Shown here one piece after another: positions 49,962-58,429 of a stretch of 64,000 bases of DNA. Where the stretch lies: NCBI GenBank assembly GCA_943913645.1, contig CALTYZ010000004.1, forward strand, positions 1 through 64,000, in the 5' to 3' direction. A model generated the notes under the pieces. That model ran no database searches, had not been told where the DNA came from, and worked only from the letters and a program-made list of their open reading frames with translations. Position numbers and translations under genes: made by a program. Position 1 is the first letter of the stretch, and each line of letters starts with the position of its first letter. Origin of the DNA: an uncultured Corynebacterium sp. (GTDB lineage Bacteria; Actinomycetota; Actinomycetes; Mycobacteriales; Mycobacteriaceae).

Positions 49962-52900
49962 ATGAAACGAAGCGACCTACACCATGTGATGGTGATCGGC
50001 TCCGGCCCAATCGTGATCGGCCAGGCATGCGAGTTCGATTACTCGGGCACCCAGGCGTGCCGCGTGCTCAAAAGTGAGGGAATTCGGGTCACGCTCGTGA
50101 ACTCGAATCCCGCGACGATCATGACCGACCCGGAGTTCGCGGATCATACCTACGTCGAGCCCATTGCACCCGACTACATTGATGCAATCCTGGCACGCGA
50201 AGCGCAACAAGGCCACAAAGTGGATGCAATTCTGCCGACGCTCGGGGGACAAACGGCACTCAACACCGCGATCGCACTGGACCGCGCCGGCATTTTAGAC
50301 AAACATGGGGTTGAACTCATCGGAGCTGATATTGCAGCTATTGAACGTGGTGAGGATCGACAGAAATTCAAAGACATCGTCGAGAAAGTCGGCGGTGAGT
50401 CAGCACGCTCCCGCGTGTGCTACACCATGGATGAAGTCGAAGCGACAGTTGCCGAACTGGGCTACCCAGTAGTTGTCCGACCCTCGTTCACCATGGGTGG
50501 ACTTGGTTCCGGTCTTGCGTTTGACCATGATGATCTGCAGCGAATCGCTGGCGGAGGACTCGCTGCCTCCCCGGAAGCAAACGTGCTCATCGAAGAATCG
50601 ATCCTGGGCTGGAAAGAAATTGAGCTCGAACTCATCCGTGATGCTGATGACAACTGCATCACCATTGCAACCATTGAAAACATCGACGCGATGGGTGTGC
50701 ACACTGGTGACAGTGTCACCGTGGCACCTGTGCTGACAATGACCGAGTCGGAGGTGACGCGGATGATTGAACAAGGCAAAGCCATCATCCGTGAAGTCGG
50801 GGTGCGAACCGGCGGATGCAATATCCAGTTCGCAATTAATCCAGTTGATGGACGAATGATCACCATCGAGATGAATCCCCGCGTCTCTCGTTCATCGGCG
50901 CTCGCCTCGAAAGCAACCGGATACCCGATTGCGAAAGTGGCAACTCGTTTGGCGATCGGTTACACACTCGATGAGATTGTCAATGACGCAACCGGGGTGA
51001 CCACCGCCCTTGAGGAGCCGACACTGGACTATGTCATCGTCAAAATGCCGCGATTCGCCTTCGAAAAATTCCCCGGCGCGGATGAAACGCTCGGCACATC
51101 CATGAAGGCCGTTGGTGAGGCGATGGGGATTGGTCGCAATTATATCCAGGGCCTGAATAAGGTCATGCGGTCCATGGAAGATGCACCAAACGGGTTCTGG
51201 ACACGAGATGACAGCTACTTCGCGCCGGGGCGAGAAACCGACGTGCACGCGGTGCTTGCGAGCCTTAAGGTACCTACCGATAAACGTATCTACGACGTTG
51301 AGCTTGCCCTGCGCCTCGGTGCTTCGATTGCTGAACTCAACGCGGCCAGTGGGATTGACCCCTGGTTTCTATCGGAGTTACAAGCACTTGTCGCATTTCG
51401 CGAGGTGTTGGAAAGCGCGCCGGTTCTCGACGAGTACTTGTTGCGCACCGCGAAGACGTACGGCCTTTCTGATGTGCAGATCGCGGCGTTACGCCCTGAA
51501 CTTGCAGGTGAGGAAGGTGTGCGCAGCTTGCGGTGGACACTGGGCATCCATCCGGTGTTCAAAACCGTTGATACCTGCGCAGGCGTCAATGAGCCCCAGG
51601 TTGCGTACCTTTACTCGGCGTATGAGCACGATCCGAATGCGGAGTCCGAGGCTGCTCTCGGTGCCGATGGAGAACGTGACAAAGTCATCATCCTTGGTTC
51701 AGGGCCGAACCGTATTGGGCAAGGTATTGAGTTTGACTATTCATGTGTACATGCTGCACTGGAGCTATCGCGCGTGGGATACGAAACCGTCATGGTCAAC
51801 TGCAACCCGGAAACGGTTTCTACTGACTATGACACCGCAGATCGCCTGTACTTTGAGCCGCTGACTTTCGAAGACGTGATGGAGATCTACCGGGCTGAAT
51901 CTGCGAATGGCACGGTAGCGGGTGTGATTGTCCAGCTTGGCGGTCAAACTCCCCTTGGACTTGCTCAAAAGCTTGCAGACGCAGGTGTTCCTGTTGTTGG
52001 CACAAGCCCTGAGGCAATTGACCTGGCGGAAGACCGTGGACGGTTTGGCACAGTCTTAGAACGAGCCGGCCTGCCGGCACCCGAATATGGTACAGCGACC
52101 TCTTTTGCACAAGCCCGGGCAGTAGCGAGCAACATTGGCTATCCGGTATTGGTCCGCCCGTCCTATGTGCTGGGTGGTCGGGGCATGGAGATCGTCTACG
52201 ACGAGGAGAGCCTGCGCAATTACGTTGAGCGGGCAACAGAGCTTTCCCCGGACCACCCGGTACTGGTCGACCGATTCCTTGACTCTGCAATTGAGATCGA
52301 TGTGGACGTGCTCGCCGATGGGCACGAGGTCTACCTCGGCGGAGTGATGGAACACATCGAGGAGGCCGGGATTCACTCTGGTGACTCTGCCTGCGCACTG
52401 CCGCCGATGACGCTCGGCCCAGATGACATTGCGAAGGTGCGCCGCTCGGCTGAGGCGCTAGCCCGAGGCATCGGTGTGAAAGGCCTGATGAATGTGCAGT
52501 TTGCCCTCAAAGATGACATTCTTTATGTCATTGAGGCGAACCTGCGGGCATCTCGTACTGTGCCGTTTGTTTCAAAGGCTACTGGGGCTCACCTTGCGAA
52601 GGCCGCGGCCCGCATCATGATGGGGGCGAGTATTGCGCAACTCAAGCACGAAGGAGTGTTGCCTTCTACCTACGATGGCGGTTCACTTCCACTCGAGCAT
52701 CCAATTGCGGTCAAAGAAGCGGTATTGCCATTTAGCCGCTTCCGGGCCCCAGATGGATCGGTCCTTGACACCATTCTTGGTCCGGAAATGAAGTCCACTG
52801 GTGAGGTGATGGGCATAGCTCCGTCATTTGGTGTGGCGTACGCGAAGGCGGAGGAGGCTGCGTTTGGCGCGCTGCCGCTGCAGGGGAAGGTATTCGTGTC

Positions 52901-53336
52901 GGTGGCAAACCGTGACAAGCGTACGTTGATTTTCCCGATTCAGCGCTTGGCGACGATGGGTTTCCACGTGCTGGCCACCGCAGGGACTGCGCAAATGTTG
53001 CGACGCAACGGTATCGAATGCGAAACCGTGCTCAAGGCCTCGGATGTGCGTGATGGGGCAGAGGGGAAGTCGATCGTTGATCGTATCTATGACGGTGAGG
53101 TTGACCTCATCTTGAATACTCCCGCCGGATCAGCTGGGGCGCGTCATGACGGCTACGATATCCGCGCTGCCGCAGTGGCCAGCGGTGTTCCGATCATGAC
53201 CACTGTGCAGGGAGTCACCGCGGCGGTACAAGGCATTGAAGCGCTTCGCAGTAATGACGTCACAGTCATGAGTCTGCAGGAGCTCGACCACGCAGGCGCA
53301 GTTGCCGCCCCCACAACCTCTGAGGGACAACGCTGA
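49962..53336 (+). CDS. carB: Carbamoyl-phosphate synthase large subunit
   Basis: A 1124-aa protein with two ATP-grasp halves. The first begins VMVIGSGPIVIGQACEFDYSG with VVRPSFTMGGLGSG and EMNPRVSRSSALASKATG. The oligomerisation domain follows. The second half has IILGSGPNRIGQGIEFDYSC, VLVRPSYVLGGRGMEIVYD and EANLRASRTVPFVSKATG, where the usual NPR is NLR. The C-terminal MGS-like regulatory domain starts near VFVSVANRDKR. ATG 49962 has AGAAGGAGAG upstream. It is apparently full length and intact although its CarA partner is truncated. It ends overlapping pyrF by one base. Confidence 0.97.
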   Translation: MKRSDLHHVMVIGSGPIVIGQACEFDYSGTQACRVLKSEGIRVTLVNSNPATIMTDPEFADHTYVEPIAPDYIDAILAREAQQGHKVDAILPTLGGQTALNTAIALDRAGILDKHGVELIGADIAAIERGEDRQKFKDIVEKVGGESARSRVCYTMDEVEATVAELGYPVVVRPSFTMGGLGSGLAFDHDDLQRIAGGGLAASPEANVLIEESILGWKEIELELIRDADDNCITIATIENIDAMGVHTGDSVTVAPVLTMTESEVTRMIEQGKAIIREVGVRTGGCNIQFAINPVDGRMITIEMNPRVSRSSALASKATGYPIAKVATRLAIGYTLDEIVNDATGVTTALEEPTLDYVIVKMPRFAFEKFPGADETLGTSMKAVGEAMGIGRNYIQGLNKVMRSMEDAPNGFWTRDDSYFAPGRETDVHAVLASLKVPTDKRIYDVELALRLGASIAELNAASGIDPWFLSELQALVAFREVLESAPVLDEYLLRTAKTYGLSDVQIAALRPELAGEEGVRSLRWTLGIHPVFKTVDTCAGVNEPQVAYLYSAYEHDPNAESEAALGADGERDKVIILGSGPNRIGQGIEFDYSCVHAALELSRVGYETVMVNCNPETVSTDYDTADRLYFEPLTFEDVMEIYRAESANGTVAGVIVQLGGQTPLGLAQKLADAGVPVVGTSPEAIDLAEDRGRFGTVLERAGLPAPEYGTATSFAQARAVASNIGYPVLVRPSYVLGGRGMEIVYDEESLRNYVERATELSPDHPVLVDRFLDSAIEIDVDVLADGHEVYLGGVMEHIEEAGIHSGDSACALPPMTLGPDDIAKVRRSAEALARGIGVKGLMNVQFALKDDILYVIEANLRASRTVPFVSKATGAHLAKAAARIMMGASIAQLKHEGVLPSTYDGGSLPLEHPIAVKEAVLPFSRFRAPDGSVLDTILGPEMKSTGEVMGIAPSFGVAYAKAEEAAFGALPLQGKVFVSVANRDKRTLIFPIQRLATMGFHVLATAGTAQMLRRNGIECETVLKASDVRDGAEGKSIVDRIYDGEVDLILNTPAGSAGARHDGYDIRAAAVASGVPIMTTVQGVTAAVQGIEALRSNDVTVMSLQELDHAGAVAAPTTSEGQR

Positions 53337-54199
53337 TGGAAACCAACATAGATGCGTCACCCCAGGTTGTTAGTTTTGGCGAGCGCTTGGTCGCAGCCGG
53401 GCGGATGTATGGACGGCTGTGCGTCGGGATTGATCCGCATCCAGCGTTGCTGCAACAGTGGGGGCTGCCGATAAGCGTTGACGGGTTGCGGTCGTTTTCA
53501 ATGCGGTGTGTTGAAGCCTTTGCGGGCAATGTCGCTCTTGTGAAACCTCAGGTCGCGTTTTACGAGCGTTTCGGGTCTCAAGGTTTTGCGGTGCTTGAAC
53601 AGGTTCTCGCTGCGTTGCGAGAGGCGGAGACGCTTGTTGTCGCCGATGCGAAACGCGGCGATATTGGTTCAACGATGGCGGGATATGCGCAAGCCTGGCT
53701 GGCGCCCGGCTCGCCGCTGGAGGCTGATGCGGTGACGGTGACTCCCTATCTTGGTGTGGGCGCGCTCGAGCCTGCAATCGAACTGGGTAAGGAGTACGGG
53801 AAGGGCCTGTTCGTGATGGCGGCGAATTCGAACTCAGAGGCGGCGGAATTTCAAAGCGCGACATTGCACACGCATGCTGGAGAAAGCACTGTCGCTCAGT
53901 TGATGGTTGATCAGTGTGCCGCGTGTAACGCTGAGGCTCTGGCGCAGGGACTTGTGGGCGACGTCGGTGTGGTTGTCGGTGCCACCGTGGCTGATCCGCC
54001 TGTCCTTAGCTGCCTCAACGCTGCGGTACTGTTGCCGGGTGTGGGCGCGCAGGGAGGCACGATTGGTGATGTTGATCGCATCATGGGCCCGCATATCGAA
54101 CGAGCTTTTCCGAGTGTCTCACGCTCAATTCTCAGCCACGGCCCTAGTGTGTCTGAACTGCGGAAAGAAGCTGTTTCACTAGCTCGTGGCGGAGTTTAA
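53336..54199 (+). CDS. pyrF: Orotidine 5'-phosphate decarboxylase (type 2, mycobacterial form)
   Basis: A 287-aa decarboxylase giving UMP, of the longer actinobacterial subfamily. Visible are RLCVGIDPHPALLQQWGL, NVALVKPQVAFYERFGS, the catalytic Lys-Asp site VVADAKRGDIGSTMAGYAQA and VLLPGVGAQGG (phosphate loop). The start overlaps the carB stop (TGATG). It ends the pyr operon; the next gene has its own promoter region (54200-54441). Confidence 0.95.
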   Translation: METNIDASPQVVSFGERLVAAGRMYGRLCVGIDPHPALLQQWGLPISVDGLRSFSMRCVEAFAGNVALVKPQVAFYERFGSQGFAVLEQVLAALREAETLVVADAKRGDIGSTMAGYAQAWLAPGSPLEADAVTVTPYLGVGALEPAIELGKEYGKGLFVMAANSNSEAAEFQSATLHTHAGESTVAQLMVDQCAACNAEALAQGLVGDVGVVVGATVADPPVLSCLNAAVLLPGVGAQGGTIGDVDRIMGPHIERAFPSVSRSILSHGPSVSELRKEAVSLARGGV

Positions 54200-54305
54200 A
54201 CCAACCTGAGTGTGCGCCTGAAAGTTCTCCTGGTAATTTAATTGCGTCGAACCGTTGACGTGCCTAAACGCTGGCAATGTTGACGCGGTAGCCCGCACAC
54301 AGTGC

Positions 54306-54311
54306 TACACT
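54306..54311 (+). promoter_or_regulatory. Candidate -10 for mihF
   Basis: TGC-TACACT (extended -10, hexamer 54306-54311) lies about 130 bases before the mihF GTG. TTGACG upstream is 20 bases away, wider than ideal. The 242-base gap 54200-54441 holds no gene that I can support, and the long A/T-rich leader may carry further control. Confidence 0.4.
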
Positions 54312-54441
54312 TGGCCGGAGCTTGCGAGTTGCAACGGTGCAATTTGTTATCAAATTGATTCGAAAATGCACTGAAGCAGCGAGCTGGGGACGGTCAATGA
54401 GAGACTGGACCGTTACGTACTACTATATTTTGGAGGAACCC

Positions 54442-54762
54442 GTGGCACTTCCACAGTTGACCGACGAACAGCGTAAGGCAGCACTTGAGAAGGCAGCAGA
54501 AGCACGTAAACAGCGTGCTGAGCTCAAGGCTTCGCTGAAGCGCGGCGAGATCACTCTGAAGGATGTCTTGGACAAGGCTGACACGGACGAGATTGTAGGA
54601 AAGACCAAGGTATCGGCTCTGCTTGAGGCAATGCCGAAGGTGGGCAAGGTCAAGGCCCGCGAGATTATGGAAGAGCTCGAGATCGCGCAGACTCGCCGCC
54701 TGCGTGGCCTCGGTGATCGCCAGCGTCGCGCTCTGCTGGAGCGCTTCGGTTACGAGGGTTAA
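54442..54762 (+). CDS. mihF: Integration host factor MihF (actinobacterial type)
   Basis: A 106-aa nucleoid protein of the mycobacterial IHF family, not homologous to IHF-alpha/beta. It has a long N-terminal helix (TDEQRKAALEKAAEARKQRA), then a helix-two-turn-helix DNA-binding core VSALLEAMPKVGKVKAREIM and a basic end RRLRGLGDRQRRALLERFGYE. GTG 54442 follows TTGGAGGA. The frame upstream is not conserved. It is next to gmk and rpoZ, as in other Actinobacteria. Confidence 0.96.
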   Translation: MALPQLTDEQRKAALEKAAEARKQRAELKASLKRGEITLKDVLDKADTDEIVGKTKVSALLEAMPKVGKVKAREIMEELEIAQTRRLRGLGDRQRRALLERFGYEG

Positions 54763-54766
54763 GTTG

Positions 54767-55342
54767 GTGGGGGAAGGAACACCGCGTGGCAGGCTAGTCG
54801 TTTTGGCTGGTCCATCCGCAGTGGGGAAATCAACCGTTGTGCACAGATTGAGCACCGAGGTTCCCGATCTCTACTTCTCCGTTTCAATGACCACCCGGGC
54901 TCCGCGCCCGGGTGAGGTCGATGGCAAAGATTATTTCTTTGTCACGCCGGTGGATTTCCAGAAAAAGATTGATGCTGGAGAGATGCTGGAGTGGGCCGAC
55001 ATCCATGGCGGCCTGCAGCGCTCCGGCACGCCAGCTGAGCCGGTGACGGCGGCCTTAGATGAAGGCCGACCGGTGTTGGCTGAGGTTGACCTCGCCGGCG
55101 CCCGCAGCATCAAGCGTCTCATGCCCGAGGCCTTTACCGTTTTTCTTGCCCCCCCTTCGTGGGAGGTATTGGTTGAGCGATTGACCGGCAGGGGCACCGA
55201 GACTGATGAGGTCATTCAGCGTCGGCTGCAAACTGCGCGCGAGGAACTCAACGCGCAAGAAGAGTTTGACGCGGTCGTCATCAACGACAATGTCGATCAT
55301 GCGGTGCGTTCCATCGCAGACCTTTTCTGTTCCACCCCTTAG
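54767..55342 (+). CDS. gmk: Guanylate kinase
   Basis: A 191-aa enzyme converting GMP to GDP. P-loop VVLAGPSAVGKSTVV, GMP-binding site FSVSMTTRAPRPGEVDGKDYFF, EWADIHGG and the lid RLTGRGTETDEVIQRRL are intact. GTG 54767 is chosen (GAGGG just upstream); TTG 54764 is equally possible. It lies 4 bases after mihF. Confidence 0.94.
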   Translation: MGEGTPRGRLVVLAGPSAVGKSTVVHRLSTEVPDLYFSVSMTTRAPRPGEVDGKDYFFVTPVDFQKKIDAGEMLEWADIHGGLQRSGTPAEPVTAALDEGRPVLAEVDLAGARSIKRLMPEAFTVFLAPPSWEVLVERLTGRGTETDEVIQRRLQTAREELNAQEEFDAVVINDNVDHAVRSIADLFCSTP

Positions 55343-55386
55343 CGATTACGACAATGCAAAACCACCCGAAGATGACGAGCGAGTAG

Positions 55387-55716
55387 GTGAACGTGAGCAA
55401 TACAACCGATGAATTGTCGCAAGCAGTCAATGATGGCGCTGCGGCTGCCGCACCGCAGGACCGAGTGTACGACGCGCCGGAGGGCATTACAGCGCCACCC
55501 ATTGATGAACTATTGACAAAGGTGTCATCCAAGTACGCCTTGGTCATCTTTGCAGCCAAGCGTGCTCGGCAGATCAACAGCTTCTACCAGAACACCGATG
55601 ACGGTGTTTTCGAGTTCATCGGCCCGCTGGTCAACCCAGAACCTGGTGAAAAACCGCTGTCGATAGCGCTACGCGAGATCCAGGCAGGCCTTTTGGAGCA
55701 CGAGGAAGGGCAGTAA
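55387..55716 (+). CDS. rpoZ: RNA polymerase omega subunit
   Basis: A 109-aa omega subunit that helps assemble RNA polymerase. Conserved segments are ITAPPIDELLTKVSSKYALVIFAAKRARQIN and SIALREIQAGLL near the C-terminus. The start is GTG 55387; GTG 55393 is also possible with GAGTAGG upstream. A stem GAGGAAGG/CCTTCCTC (55702-55725) spans the stop codon. Confidence 0.93.
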   Translation: MNVSNTTDELSQAVNDGAAAAAPQDRVYDAPEGITAPPIDELLTKVSSKYALVIFAAKRARQINSFYQNTDDGVFEFIGPLVNPEPGEKPLSIALREIQAGLLEHEEGQ

Positions 55717-55725
55717 GCCTTCCTC
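55702..55725 (+). terminator. Possible weak terminator hairpin over the rpoZ stop codon
   Basis: GAGGAAGG (55702-55709) pairs with CCTTCCTC (55718-55725) across an 8-base loop containing the rpoZ TAA. No T run follows, so termination strength is doubtful; coaBC appears to have its own promoter after it. Confidence 0.4.
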
Positions 55726-55794
55726 ACAGGTGCCCTGTTAGCCCGCACGCAATTTGCCGCAGTCTTGTCCGTGAGGCTGCGGCGTTGTCATGCG

Positions 55795-55800
55795 TAGACT
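55795..55800 (+). promoter_or_regulatory. Candidate -10 for a leaderless coaBC transcript
   Basis: TAGACT at 55795-55800 is followed by 8 bases and then ATG 55809. No SD is visible, consistent with a leaderless start. Confidence 0.5.
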
Positions 55801-55808
55801 TGTTCAGC

Positions 55809-57077
55809 ATGATTGAACGCGCATCAGCTGACTCCTCTTGGGTTGCTCCTGGCAAAGAAGTAGAAAATGTCGTGGTCGGAGTTTCGGGCGGGGTGGCTGC
55901 GTACAAGGCGTGCCACCTAGTTCGCGACTTCAAAGAGTCAGGGGCAAACGTTCGTGTCGTGCCCACCGAACATGCACTTCAGTTCGTGGGCGCAGCAACT
56001 TTCGAAGCACTTTCCGGCAATCCGGTCGACACCGAGGTGTTTCGCCGTATAGATGAGGTACAGCATGTTCGGCTGGGTAAAGAAGCCCAGCTCATCGTTG
56101 TGGCTCCTGCTACCGCGGATCTCTTGTCTCGGTTGGCGGCTGGCAGAGCTGATGACTTGTTGACCGCGACGATCCTGGTCGCAACCTGCCCGGTGGTCCT
56201 CGCACCGGCGATGCATACCGAGATGTGGACCAACCCAGCAACCCAGGCGAACGTCGCCACGCTTCGCTCGCGTGGGATCACGGTGCTCGAGCCGGCTGTT
56301 GGGCGCCTGACCGGTAAGGATTCTGGCCCTGGACGGATGCTCGAACCTGACCAGATCGCTGAACTTGCCCGCACAGTCGCGCGCACCGGCACTATTGCAC
56401 GCTCGTTGGAAGGCAAACGAGTGTTGGTGAGCGCAGGCGGGACACAGGAAAACATTGATCCCGTCCGTTTTATCGGCAATCGCTCCTCTGGACGCCAGGG
56501 CTTCGCTCTTGCTGAGATTGCAGCACAGCGCGGTGCCGAGGTGACGGTCGTAGCGGGGGATACGGACTGTCTTGCGGTGCCGGCCGGTGCGGAGATTGTG
56601 AAGGTTCGTTCCGCACGTGAGATGGAGGCCGAAATCTTCGCTCGCGACACCCTAGCTGACATCATCATCATGGCGGCTGCCGTAGCAGATTTTCGGCCCG
56701 AATCCGAAGCGGCCTCAAAGTTGAAGAAGGGGGTTGCTGATGACGCATTATCGAGCGTTCAGTTGGTCGAAAACCCGGATATTCTGCGTGGGGTTGTTGA
56801 CCGGCGGCGCGCTCATGCGACAACGGCAGTCATCGTGGGTTTTGCGGCTGAGACGGATAACGCTTTGGAGTTTGGACGCGCCAAGTTGAAACGAAAAGGC
56901 GCCGATATGCTTATGGTCAACTCAGTTTCCGGCGGCCGGGTTTTTGGAGAATCGCGTAACAGTGGCTGGATTGTTGGTGCGGACGGCACCGAGATAGAGG
57001 TGCAGGATGGATCAAAGTATGAGGTTGCGGTAGCAATATTGGATGCTGCAGAAACATACCAGCGTGCGCATTGCTAA
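55809..57077 (+). CDS. coaBC: Bifunctional phosphopantothenoylcysteine decarboxylase/phosphopantothenate-cysteine ligase
   Basis: A 422-aa coenzyme A biosynthesis enzyme. The N-terminal flavoprotein CoaC half has VVVGVSGGVAAYKACHLVRDF, HVRLGKEAQLIVVAPATADLL and PAMHTEMWTNPATQ (catalytic His region). The C-terminal CoaB half has VLVSAGGTQENIDPVRFIGNRSSG, IIMAAAVADFRPE and KLKRKGADMLMVN. The start is taken as ATG 55809; the in-frame TTG 55785 lacks an SD. It sits between rpoZ and metK as in Mycobacterium. Confidence 0.94.
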   Translation: MIERASADSSWVAPGKEVENVVVGVSGGVAAYKACHLVRDFKESGANVRVVPTEHALQFVGAATFEALSGNPVDTEVFRRIDEVQHVRLGKEAQLIVVAPATADLLSRLAAGRADDLLTATILVATCPVVLAPAMHTEMWTNPATQANVATLRSRGITVLEPAVGRLTGKDSGPGRMLEPDQIAELARTVARTGTIARSLEGKRVLVSAGGTQENIDPVRFIGNRSSGRQGFALAEIAAQRGAEVTVVAGDTDCLAVPAGAEIVKVRSAREMEAEIFARDTLADIIIMAAAVADFRPESEAASKLKKGVADDALSSVQLVENPDILRGVVDRRRAHATTAVIVGFAAETDNALEFGRAKLKRKGADMLMVNSVSGGRVFGESRNSGWIVGADGTEIEVQDGSKYEVAVAILDAAETYQRAHC

Positions 57078-57079
57078 TT

Positions 57080-57095
57080 TAGACAGCTTGGTCTA
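57080..57095 (+). promoter_or_regulatory. McbR-type operator upstream of metK
   Basis: TAGAC-AGCTTG-GTCTA is an exact match to the TAGAC-N6-GTCTA motif known for the methionine/cysteine repressor McbR of C. glutamicum. It overlaps a possible -10 (TATTGT, 57093-57098, with TTGCTA 57071-57076), a position suited to repression of metK. Confidence 0.8.
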
Positions 57096-57118
57096 TTGTG
57101 GTGGACATTCGCCCAACG

Positions 57119-58393
57119 ATGGGCGCACAATACTCTTCTGATTGGCGAAAGTCTGAGACTGCGTTGGCTGCGAATAGATCCACTGACACCTTTTATCGGC
57201 TGTTTACAAGCGAGTCTGTGACGGAAGGGCACCCGGATAAGATCTGCGATGCTATCTCCGATTCTGTGCTCGATGACATGCTCGCGCAGGATCCAACCTC
57301 GCGAGTTGCCGTAGAGACCTTGGTTACCACAGGCCAAGTCCACGTGGTCGGCGAAGTCAGAACGCAGGCGTATTCGAATATCGCCAAGATTGTGCGTGAC
57401 CGGCTGGTAGATATCGGGTTCACCTCCTCAGATGTTGGCTTCGACGGTCGTACCTGCGGCGTCAACGTTGCTATTGGTGATCAGTCGGAAGAGATCGCTC
57501 GCGGGGTGACAACCTCCCAGGAGGCGCGTGAAAACGACCTGGTTGAGGAGTCTGAACAGTCGGGCGCCGGCGATCAAGGCCTCATGTTCGGATACGCAAC
57601 TGATGAGACTTCCGAGTACATGCCCCTTCCTATTTCCACCGCTCACCGACTTGCGCGGCGCTTGTCGCAGGTGCGCCATGCCGGTGTGGTTGAGGGCTTG
57701 CGCCCGGATGGCAAAACTCAGGTCACCTTCGCATATGACGGGGACACACCGGTGAGGCTAGATACCGTCGTCATCTCAACGCAGCACGATGAGGAATTCG
57801 CTGGCAAAGAACTTGAGGTTGCGATGCGTGAGCATGTTCTCGAATGGGTCGTCGGTGATGCGGGCCTTGATCTGCTCTACACACCAGAGACGACGCTCTT
57901 GGTGAACCCGTCAGGGTCGTTCGTTGTCGGTGGTCCGATGGGGGATGCGGGGCTGACGGGCAGGAAGATTATCGTGGACACCTATGGCGGGATGGCACGC
58001 CATGGAGGCGGCGCGTTCTCCGGGAAAGACCCCTCAAAAGTGGACCGTTCGGCGGCGTACGCGATGCGTTGGGTGGCGAAGAACATTGTCGCGGCTGGTT
58101 TGGCCCGGCGGGTGGAGGTGCAAGTCGCGTACGCGATTGGCCGCGCGAATCCGGTGGGTCTCTATGTTGAGACATTCGGCACAGCAGCTGAGGGCCTGAG
58201 TGATGCAGTGATTCAGCAAGCGGTCCGGGATGTCTTTGATCTGCGGCCGGATGCAATCATTCATGAGCTTGATCTGTTGCGGCCGATCTACACGCAGACA
58301 GCAACCTACGGTCATTTTGGCCGAACTGACCTTGACTTGCCTTGGGAGCAGCTCAACCGCGTTGCAGACCTGCAAGTTGCCATCAGCCGCTGA
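57119..58393 (+). CDS. metK: S-adenosylmethionine synthetase
   Basis: Makes SAM from methionine and ATP; about 424 aa. Signature regions are RLFTSESVTEGHPDKICDAISDS, GAGDQGLMFGYA, RPDGKTQVT, GGPMGDAGLTGRKIIVDTYGG, GGGAFSGKDPSKVDRSAAY and YGHFGRTDLDLPWE. The start is uncertain: GTG 57098 is 2 bases after the McbR operator and would be close to the transcript start, so ATG 57119 is preferred; either gives an N-terminus about 20-30 residues longer than in relatives, and no clear SD is seen. Confidence 0.94.
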   Translation: MGAQYSSDWRKSETALAANRSTDTFYRLFTSESVTEGHPDKICDAISDSVLDDMLAQDPTSRVAVETLVTTGQVHVVGEVRTQAYSNIAKIVRDRLVDIGFTSSDVGFDGRTCGVNVAIGDQSEEIARGVTTSQEARENDLVEESEQSGAGDQGLMFGYATDETSEYMPLPISTAHRLARRLSQVRHAGVVEGLRPDGKTQVTFAYDGDTPVRLDTVVISTQHDEEFAGKELEVAMREHVLEWVVGDAGLDLLYTPETTLLVNPSGSFVVGGPMGDAGLTGRKIIVDTYGGMARHGGGAFSGKDPSKVDRSAAYAMRWVAKNIVAAGLARRVEVQVAYAIGRANPVGLYVETFGTAAEGLSDAVIQQAVRDVFDLRPDAIIHELDLLRPIYTQTATYGHFGRTDLDLPWEQLNRVADLQVAISR

Positions 58394-58397
58394 ACTA

Positions 58398-58414
58398 GCG
58401 AGCGATCGGCTCGC
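58398..58414. terminator. Possible bidirectional hairpin after metK
   Basis: GCGAGC and GCTCGC form a 6-bp stem with a 5-base loop between metK and the convergent deacetylase gene. There is no T run on either side. Confidence 0.35.
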
Positions 58415-58429
58415 CAGTGCACAAGAACG

